A stretch of DNA of 64,000 bases from Christensenellaceae bacterium (GTDB taxonomy: Bacteria > Bacillota > Clostridia > Christensenellales > DTU072): positions 1-64,000 of the forward strand of contig JAIRKT010000049.1 of assembly GCA_031259965.1 (NCBI GenBank). The letters are read 5' to 3'. The notes under the pieces were generated by a model that was not told the DNA's origin, did not search any database, and saw nothing but the letters and a program-made list of their open reading frames with translations. Positions 10,155 through 18,600 of this stretch are shown in pieces (position 1 is the first letter of the stretch; each line of letters begins with the position of its first letter). Made by a program: the position numbers and the translations under genes.

Positions 10155-10280
10155 ACAAACTACACTAACAGTTCGCAACTTTATTCCACTATCCCACAAA
10201 CCTCGCTCGTTCGCTTTCGACTATACGAGTGTTGGGTTTTATGTCCAGTGGCGTAACTTCCGATAAAGCAATCGTACCAT
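10155..10280 (-). repeat. intergenic structured element copy R3
   Basis: GCTTTCGACTATACGAGTGTTGGGTTTTATGTCCAGTGGCGTAACTT shared with R1/R2; 5' of glcK. Confidence 0.7.
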
Positions 10281-10321
10281 TCACTAATTTAACCTGTTAA
10301 AACTCTAATCATCATAGAATT

Positions 10322-11317
10322 TCATACATTTGTCTCTATAAATGTAATCTTACCTTCTATTTTTGTTAGCAACCCAGGTCTAATAAAAAAGGTATCACCT
10401 TTCTTTATGAGTCCACCATTAACAAAATTTGCACATCCTTCTATAGCAGTTAATATAATAACTTTATTTAAATCAACTAGCGAATAGCAAGAATTAACAA
10501 CAACCTCACTAACATCAAAGTAATCAGTATTTACTAATTCACGCTTTACATAATCATCATTTTCAAATAATGATTTTATCGTTGGTTGTGCTTCATAAGC
10601 CTCAGTGCAAATGACATCCAGTGCTTTATCAATATGCAAATCTCTTTGCATCCCAAGCGTGTCTTTTCGGCCATAATCATAGATTCTGTACGTGAGATTG
10701 CTGCTCTCTTGAATTTCTACTATTACAGCTCCTGCTAAAAGGGCATGTACCGTGCCTGATGGTATGAAAAAAAAGTCACCTTTTTTTATTTTTATTTTTT
10801 TTAATAGCTCACAAAATCTGTTTTCTGCTATAGCCAAACGCAATTCGTCTGAAGTTTGCTTTTTGTTAAACCCTAAATAAATGTAGGCATTGCTCTGAGC
10901 CTCGGCCACATACCACATTTCTGTTTTTCCTAAAGGACAATGTTCTACCTCTCTTGCGTATTCATCGCTAGGGTGCACTTGTATAGACAAATCTGCACTT
11001 GCATCAATTATCTTAATTAATGCAGGGAACACTCCAAACATATCAGCTCTTTTTCCTAATATCCCTTTAAATTTAAGATTTAATTGATTTAATGTATTGC
11101 CTGCATAAATCCCAGCTTGTACACACGATTCATTACCCTCAAGACAGGAGAGCTCCCAACTTTCTGCTATTCGCTCATAACCGTTCGGATCTTTGCCCCA
11201 CTCACTCGCTAGAAGTGACCCTCCCCATATATAATCTTTTAAAACTGGTTTTAAAAGCAATGGTGTATTTGGCACAGATTCTTGTATATTAGTTGTTTCA
11301 TCTGTTTTAAGACTCAT
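10322..11317 (-). CDS. manA: class I mannose-6-phosphate isomerase
   Basis: LKDYIWGG, QVHPSDEYA, GKTEMWYVAEA, FFIPSGTVHALLAGAVIVEIQESSNLTYRIYDYGR. Confidence 0.92.
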   Translation of the reverse strand: MSLKTDETTNIQESVPNTPLLLKPVLKDYIWGGSLLASEWGKDPNGYERIAESWELSCLEGNESCVQAGIYAGNTLNQLNLKFKGILGKRADMFGVFPALIKIIDASADLSIQVHPSDEYAREVEHCPLGKTEMWYVAEAQSNAYIYLGFNKKQTSDELRLAIAENRFCELLKKIKIKKGDFFFIPSGTVHALLAGAVIVEIQESSNLTYRIYDYGRKDTLGMQRDLHIDKALDVICTEAYEAQPTIKSLFENDDYVKRELVNTDYFDVSEVVVNSCYSLVDLNKVIILTAIEGCANFVNGGLIKKGDTFFIRPGLLTKIEGKITFIETNV

Positions 11318-11766
11318 CTATTGAATTCTTTATCCTCTATAGCTTTTATTTTATCAACTCTAATAGCATGCCTGCCACCTGCAAATGTGCTTTGTAGATA
11401 TTTCTCTACTAGTTTATATGCATCAGTGGAATCTGTAATTCTTCCACCCATAGCCATGATATTAGCATCATTATGTTCAACACACATCTGCGCTGAAAAA
11501 ACATCCACCACATGAGCACAACGTATTCCTCTAAATTTGTTTGCAGCAATAGAGATACCTATACCAGTGCCACAAATTAATATGCCTTTGTCGGCTTCTC
11601 CGTTTCTTATAGCAAGCGCTACTTTCATTGCATAATCAGGATAATCAACAGATTCGTGTGAATACGTTCCATAATCAATGTATTCGTGTGAATTATCTAC
11701 TATAGCACGGATTGTAGCATCTTTTAAATCTATTCCTCCATGATCACAACCTAAAGCTATTCTCAT
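11314..11766 (-). CDS. rpiB: ribose-5-phosphate isomerase B
   Basis: MRIALGCDHGGIDLK, DKGILICGTGIGISIAANKFRGIRCA. Confidence 0.93.
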   Translation of the reverse strand: MRIALGCDHGGIDLKDATIRAIVDNSHEYIDYGTYSHESVDYPDYAMKVALAIRNGEADKGILICGTGIGISIAANKFRGIRCAHVVDVFSAQMCVEHNDANIMAMGGRITDSTDAYKLVEKYLQSTFAGGRHAIRVDKIKAIEDKEFNR

Positions 11767-12644
11767 TTTTGTACCGCCCAATTTAGTATCTGTTCTGTTT
11801 AAACATTTTAATGCAAGTCTACAGATTTATACAAGTTTAAAATCCATCGCTACTATGAATAGTATTAGAATTTATAGATATTATACATTAAAAAGGCTTT
11901 TTTTACAATAGTATTTTGATATATTATTCAAAACTTTAGTTTTTTTGATTATGTTTACTAAATATTAAACTTTATTACTTATTTTCTTTAGCAAATTATA
12001 CCCGGATTTTTGTTTATCAAAAATCCCATTTTAATAAAAATAATCATTTTTGAAAAACTTTATTCCTTTTTGATGAGGTTTTTTTAATTTTTTAAAGAAG
12101 TTAAATGTTAAAACCATCTCTCTATCGTTTATAAAAGTTTTCAATAATCTGTATTGCATTTAGAGAAATAACTATTGTATTATGAGTTTTTAAATATCAG
12201 ATTCGTAAATATGCATTTTTTTTGACAGCCAGACAAACTAGGATTCCACATGAAAAGAACAAGCGTTTGCCACAAGTGCCCGTCCGTTCTCAGAGGGATT
12301 AATTTATACAATTTCATAATGAAAACTCGCACTCTTAAAATGTGGTGTAATTTGATTTAGGCCCTCTCAAACAACCCTTTGATGAGACTGGCACAAATTA
12401 TCAACTCACCCAATTAAATAAGATTTGAACCATCAAACACGCCTACGTCACCCTGCAAAATTTGACTGAATATTTCACTAGAGATCAGTCATATTACAGC
12501 GCGCGAAGAAAGTCTCTAACAGAGTTGGGATCAAATGTCATAGACTTATCGTAGCCTCGTAGACATTTTGCTCTTCTTTTATTTTTTTGTAGCTTCAAGA
12601 CAATTTTCCTTCAACGACAAGATTTACAGATGTCAATCTCTTAA

Positions 12645-13643
12645 CTAAAGAAATAAATTTCCTCCGCAAGCTTTTATAATGCGATTGTTTAATCCTGAAA
12701 ACTTATCAGCCCCTTCATTAACATCAAAATATTGCAATATTATGTATCCATATTGCTTTTCTGCTTTTTTCATTTGTGCATATAGTTTTGCTGAATTTTC
12801 TTTATATGACAAACCCAGACTTAAGCAATTAAATTTATTATCAAATTTTGAAATAAAACCAGTTGATGCTATAATAACTGGGTCACTTTCTACATTGGAT
12901 TCATATAGCAATTTGGCGGTTTCAGAAGATGCTACACAAGCACATGGTATCGTAGGTGCATAATGTTTATATTTCATGCCAGGCGCCATTGGTTTATCGA
13001 TATTTGCATCAAACCTATCATCAACTATATCTAATACTGTTAGCAGGTCTGCTTTTGATATGCTACCTGGCCTTAAAATTGTAGGTATTTTGCTTGTCAT
13101 ATCTACAATCGTGCTTTCTATGCCCTGCGAACATGCACCACCATCCAATATTAAATTTATTCGTCCTTTCATATATTCATAGACATGTTGTGCAATTGTC
13201 GGACTAACTGAACCACTGACATTAGCGGATGGGGCTGCTATTGGAGTTTTTGCTTCACTAATTAATGCTAAAGCCATTTTATGATTTGGAATTCTAACTC
13301 CTATTGTATCAAGCCCTGCAGTAACAATTTCAGGTATCTCACTTCTTTTATTCAAAATTAAAGTAAGAGGGCCTGGTGCGAATTTTTCAAACAATTTTAA
13401 AACTAAACCTGATGGTTTTTTTGCAACCCTATCAAGATCGTCAATTTTTTCAATATGCACAATAAATGGATTATCCGCAGGCCTTCCTTTTGCTTCAAAT
13501 ATTTTCAAGCAAGCGCTGGCGTTGAATGCATCTGCACCCAAACCATAGACCGTCTCTGTTGGGAATGCTACTATCTCACCTTTTCTTATTAAGCGAGCAG
13601 CCTCCTTTAGTTTTTCAATGCCGCCTATTATAGTATTCATCAT
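12645..13643 (-). CDS. tsaC: L-threonylcarbamoyladenylate synthase
   Basis: GEIVAFPTETVYGLGADAFN, KGRPADNPFIVHI, PGPLTLIL, APSANVSGSVSPT, ILRPGSI, PMAPGMKYKHYAP (Sua5/YwlC type). Confidence 0.93.
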   Translation of the reverse strand: MMNTIIGGIEKLKEAARLIRKGEIVAFPTETVYGLGADAFNASACLKIFEAKGRPADNPFIVHIEKIDDLDRVAKKPSGLVLKLFEKFAPGPLTLILNKRSEIPEIVTAGLDTIGVRIPNHKMALALISEAKTPIAAPSANVSGSVSPTIAQHVYEYMKGRINLILDGGACSQGIESTIVDMTSKIPTILRPGSISKADLLTVLDIVDDRFDANIDKPMAPGMKYKHYAPTIPCACVASSETAKLLYESNVESDPVIIASTGFISKFDNKFNCLSLGLSYKENSAKLYAQMKKAEKQYGYIILQYFDVNEGADKFSGLNNRIIKACGGNLFL

Positions 13644-15484
13644 GTTAACTCGTAAATTACTCCAAGCCCATCCTCAACTGTTACTATAACAGTCTCTATG
13701 TAATAACCATCATCTGTTAAATATGTGTCTATCGTAGAAACCGAAGTACACTTATTCTCTATTAAAATTTCCCCACTATTTGCTTTAAGTCCATATTTCG
13801 TATTCTCTCCCTCTGTCGCATATGTTACATATACGCCATTGCGCAGTATATAAACGTCTTCAACTAATTCTTCATCACCATTTTTGTTGATTCTATAAAA
13901 TTTACGCACTGTGTCATTCGCACCACCTGTTATGCGCGATCCAGTGGCGTAACCACCAAAAAAAGGTGTTAATTCAAAATATATGTATGGAAGAGCTTTC
14001 TCACCATTCATATTATATGCACCTGCATAAACGTCTGTGCTATCGTAACCTCTTTGAATGAGATTGAACGAAATTATCATATCATCGTGTGCTATTGACG
14101 TGTTAAAACCTTCAGTATCCTTTACATCCTCTATAATTATGCGCTTTCCATAATATGTGTGATAATCAGCACTCATCGGGGTTAATCCAAAATTTGGATC
14201 ACCATTGTATAAGCCGACACCATCAACAAATAAAAGTGGCATTATTGTAGCTAAATCCCTTCCGCGCGCGCTTGTATCATATATTGAATAGGTAATAGGC
14301 CAGGATTCCAACAAACCAAAATTTTGGTAGTAATAATAATAAACTATTGAATAACCATCCTTTACAGCACTACTCATAGGCACAACTGGCAAATAATATT
14401 TTCCTTTACCATCAAATTCATCTACGTCATATGATGAATTCAACAAATCTGTCATTGAACGCAGATAATTATCAGTGTACTTATTGGCCACTAACGCAAT
14501 TCTATCTTTTATTTCAAAGCTTTTATAACTCTTTGTTGTATATGACGCACTCTTAATTGTTATGTATTTGTATGTTCCACTTGAATCCTGCTCATACCAA
14601 TCATACACACCAGTATTTGTAGTGGTAGTATATACTCCTGATATTATGAACCAATTATTGCCTATATAACTAGCTTCTGTATTAACTAAGGTTTCTGTAT
14701 ACCCCGCACTTAAATCAAACGGAGAAAAACTCCCCTTTAAAACAAAAGAGCCATCTTTTGAAATTTCATTTATCTTATAAAATCGTACTATGTTTGTATA
14801 GGTAGAGAGTAGATTTCCATCAAAATATTTGAATGTGGTCTCGTTTACTACATCGGCTATAACACCAATTTCTAATAAGGTTACGCCCCCTGATGATACG
14901 TAGTCGTATACTGTAGCATAAGTGTATGTTATTGCTGAATCACCAGTTAAATATTTATGTCCCAATGTAACCAATAAAGTATCGTTTAAAAAGACGTACT
15001 GTGTTATGGCTGGTAAATATACACAAGAAAAACCATATTCCTTACCAGCATACTCGCCACGTATCTTAACGACACCAATATACACCTTGGTCTCACTAAT
15101 ATCACCAATAGCTACTCGTCTTGCAACTATTGCATAATCTCCATTTATATCTAGAACTGACTCATAACGTGGTTCAATTAAAATCCCTTCCTCTACAGAC
15201 GCAAAACCATAGAGAGTGGTTTCAGTATTACCAAACGTCAACCCCTTTTCAGCCATTATATATATTCCAGAACTATAATGATAGGAAGTAAAAACTATCT
15301 CTCGCCCTTCAAAATTTTCGTAGTCTTTAAGATTTAGTGCAATGCTCGCATTACTATAACCATCATGTGATATGAAGTTTTTAAAATATGTGTCGAAAGC
15401 TTCAACATTGTTATTAGATGAACATCCTGTTAATATTGACAAAACAATCAGGATGCAAAATAGAATTAGGAATATTCTCTTCAT
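13640..15484 (-). CDS. predicted lipoprotein, unknown function
   Basis: N-terminal signal with lipobox (LSILTGCSSN); 4-nt overlap with tsaC; beta-rich extracellular sequence. Confidence 0.65.
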   Translation of the reverse strand: MKRIFLILFCILIVLSILTGCSSNNNVEAFDTYFKNFISHDGYSNASIALNLKDYENFEGREIVFTSYHYSSGIYIMAEKGLTFGNTETTLYGFASVEEGILIEPRYESVLDINGDYAIVARRVAIGDISETKVYIGVVKIRGEYAGKEYGFSCVYLPAITQYVFLNDTLLVTLGHKYLTGDSAITYTYATVYDYVSSGGVTLLEIGVIADVVNETTFKYFDGNLLSTYTNIVRFYKINEISKDGSFVLKGSFSPFDLSAGYTETLVNTEASYIGNNWFIISGVYTTTTNTGVYDWYEQDSSGTYKYITIKSASYTTKSYKSFEIKDRIALVANKYTDNYLRSMTDLLNSSYDVDEFDGKGKYYLPVVPMSSAVKDGYSIVYYYYYQNFGLLESWPITYSIYDTSARGRDLATIMPLLFVDGVGLYNGDPNFGLTPMSADYHTYYGKRIIIEDVKDTEGFNTSIAHDDMIISFNLIQRGYDSTDVYAGAYNMNGEKALPYIYFELTPFFGGYATGSRITGGANDTVRKFYRINKNGDEELVEDVYILRNGVYVTYATEGENTKYGLKANSGEILIENKCTSVSTIDTYLTDDGYYIETVIVTVEDGLGVIYELT

Positions 15485-15577
15485 ATTAAAATTATACCAT
15501 ACATTTTAGAATGTAACTAAAATTTGTTAGATTACTTTGCTGTTAATAAACTGAACATTTGCTAATTTAAATTCAAA

Positions 15578-15613
15578 ACCCGCTCTCTTATTTAGTTTAA
15601 TAAGAGAACGGGT
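15578..15613 (-). terminator. hairpin terminator for the 1813-aa surface-protein gene
   Basis: ACCCG-C-TCTCTTATT / AATAAGAGA-A-CGGGT stem with one mismatch; short T-run on the minus strand after the stem. Confidence 0.65.
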
Positions 15614-15624
15614 ATGCCTTTTGT

Positions 15625-18600
15625 TTATTTTTTTCGGTTTTTCTTTTGTGGCCTTGGTTTAAACTTAGGCGTCCCTTGTTTTGGATTATCTGGTGATGCC
15701 TTTTTAACGACTGACGGATCAATTGTTATTTTAGGTGCGACTGGTTTTTGCGCAATATCAAAATCATCCGAAAACTCTGAATCATCAATTTCTTCCTTAT
15801 CTGAAATCAATGGTGATTCGTCTACAGAAGGAGCATTAACTTGAATTGAACTAATAACTTTAACTGGTCTCGCTCTGTCAATCTTCTTTTTAATGCGTCT
15901 CCAGATAATAACTACTATGACAACTATAAGGATTGCACCTATTACAATTGATGAAATAAGGAACCAAACTTCTGGATTAATTTTGTTTGTATTTTCATCA
16001 CCATCACCATCATTATTATCTACCTCATCATCAGCAGGAGAAGATGCCGCAAATTTATATGTTGCATAAGGTTTTGTGTATTTGTCTTCCTCTGTTAGAT
16101 TTTCGTATTTTTCAGAATATTCATCATATTCGTCAGAAGTTTCTAATTGTGCAACTGTAACATCATCAATTATCAACAAACCTCTAAAAAAGTTGTCTGC
16201 AACTGAGGATGTAGAAGCACTAGAATTCGTTCCCAAATGGAATGATATATTATTACCAGAGACCGCATTAGTAGGATCCGCATTATATACATAGAAAGTA
16301 TATTCTGTAACAACTTCACGTCCATATGAGCCAGGGATGCGAATAGTCGACCATTTGGTAGTATCATTGCCATACTCAAAGCGGAACTCTGCATATGAAT
16401 TTTCATCTTGAAACCATGTCTTTGCTGTGAATGTTATTTTGTAATATGATTCAGCGGCCAAAGATATGGAAGTCTGCGACAAATAATATTGACCATTAAC
16501 AATCAGGTTTCCCATTAACAAATAATGATTGCCATTTCCTGTATTACTAGTTAAGAAATTTACTAGATCCTGCTGAGTAGCGTCTCCTAACCAAATCTCT
16601 TTCTTTTCACCAGTCTCAGAATTTGACGCCATTATTGATCTAATAATATCGGATTCGGCATTAATTTTTCTCTTATCATATACACCATATATCATTGCAA
16701 GCTCACCATCGTCCTCTACAGAACTATCATAATCAGTACCTGTAGATGCTACATAATGTGTATAATCTTTAGGTGTACCACCTTGTGATGGGGAGGAGCT
16801 GGACTCTGCAGTATATAAATCAAAGGAATCTGTTGTATAATCTAATAACCTAAACATATACATATTTGTAAAGCATGAATAAACATCATCCAAATCTGAT
16901 AAACTATAAAGTGTATAGGGTTTTAATTTGTTGTCATCCTCAGAATCATCGGATTCGCTATCACTATCTTCAGGTTCATCACTGTCATCCGTTCCTGAAT
17001 TGCTATCTTCTGTTGAATCTTCTGTTTTTCCATATAGATACAATTCATATTCCTCTTTGGTCAAGGTTTTAAAGAGTATATCATCAAAAAATACTGTACC
17101 CCTTGTTAATCCTTGTATAACTGTTAAGGTAGAATCATTTCCTTCTTCATCTTTTGGAACAAAACTTTCTGCATATTTATTTCCTAAAAACAACTCGAGT
17201 TGGAATGATGCTGGAGTTACTAGAGTCTGCATATAGAAACGATATTGTACCCATTCACCTTTTGTGTCTATGTTTATAAACCCAATATAATCACCATCTG
17301 TAGAGACTCCCAATGAATCTGTATCAGCAAAAATCTTTGAGGTATTATTAATTGTAATACTGGCTGTAGCACCTTCATTTGTTTTAACCCAGACAGCTAG
17401 CATATAATAACTATCAGCTGATAATGAAGTTGAAGATGCTGTATAACCACCTCTTGTATAATAATCAGAATGCAACATCAGTAAAGTGTCTGCATAACCA
17501 CTTATATATTTTAAACCACTATCGGCATCAGCACCCGTATAGAAAATTTTACGATCGTCGTTTTCTTCAAGTCCTAATATGGCAGCATCACTATATGTTT
17601 TGTAATCTATAACACCAAATTTTGCATCTTTTATGTGGTATTGATCGGTCAAATCAACTACATTACTAGCAGAGTTTTCTTCACCTTCTTCCTCTGGTGC
17701 CTCTGCACTATTTTTTAATGTAGTAGAATATGCAGAAATGCCTGTTATAATTCCCGAATCATAATCTGGCAAGGTTTCTGGTAAATATGCTGCTCTTACT
17801 TTGAAGCTTCCCACGCTGTAAATTTCTATTTTGAATTTGGGTGCAGAGCCACTAACAGGTTGTGCAACACGACCAATCAAGACATTATCTTTCTTCACAG
17901 GGTCAGCATCTGGGTTATCAGGATCAGGCCAACTAGCGCCATCAATATAAATCAGATATACCAAATTTTCTTTAGGATCAAGCGATGTGCCAGTTTTTCC
18001 ACCAACTAAATATTTCCATGTTAAATACTGGTCACCTTCAGACAATCCAAATTCTTCGTCGTCTCCACTCGCAGTTGATATTGTCAAATTAGATGGTGCT
18101 GTAATTGCGTTTGTAGCAGAAGATAGTGTCCAACTGTTTGGAGACGCGCTACCTACTAATACGCCATTTTCATCAAATATTAATTCATCTCCATCTTTTG
18201 TTTCGTAATTTGTTGTAGATAGATCTGCAAAGTAACCATTTGTTATAGAATCTGTAGTCGATGGCAGATTAGAAATCTGCTTTTTTGTAGAATACGTATC
18301 GGTCACAGCAGAATTGTATTCAGTATAAGTTATTTTGCTTATAATAATGGCTGTTATATATGCTACGCCCTTTACATGTGTTGCAGGAGTAAAGATATCA
18401 CCACTGCCCAGCTCGTATTTTAAATAATACTGCGTGTCATCTGTTGTTGAACCTCTTATTAAAAATGCTACTTCTGTCCATTCACCGTTTGTATTTAAAG
18501 AGGTTAATGTGGCTTGTGAGGTATCGGTATCATCATATATTGATATGGTCAAACCGAAGCCCGCTGCAATAGCATCAGTTCTAATCCACATTGATATGCG

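Noticed and set aside
12410-12440. Possible tRNA T-arm on minus strand (GGTTCAAATC)
   Set aside because: Flanking bases do not form the 5-bp T stem and no acceptor/anticodon arms follow.
16928-17236. ORFs antisense to the giant surface-protein genes (e.g. 16928-17236, 19393-19758, 39049-39372)
   Set aside because: Low-complexity Ser/Leu/His-rich translations fully opposite a strong long ORF; no SD or family signature.
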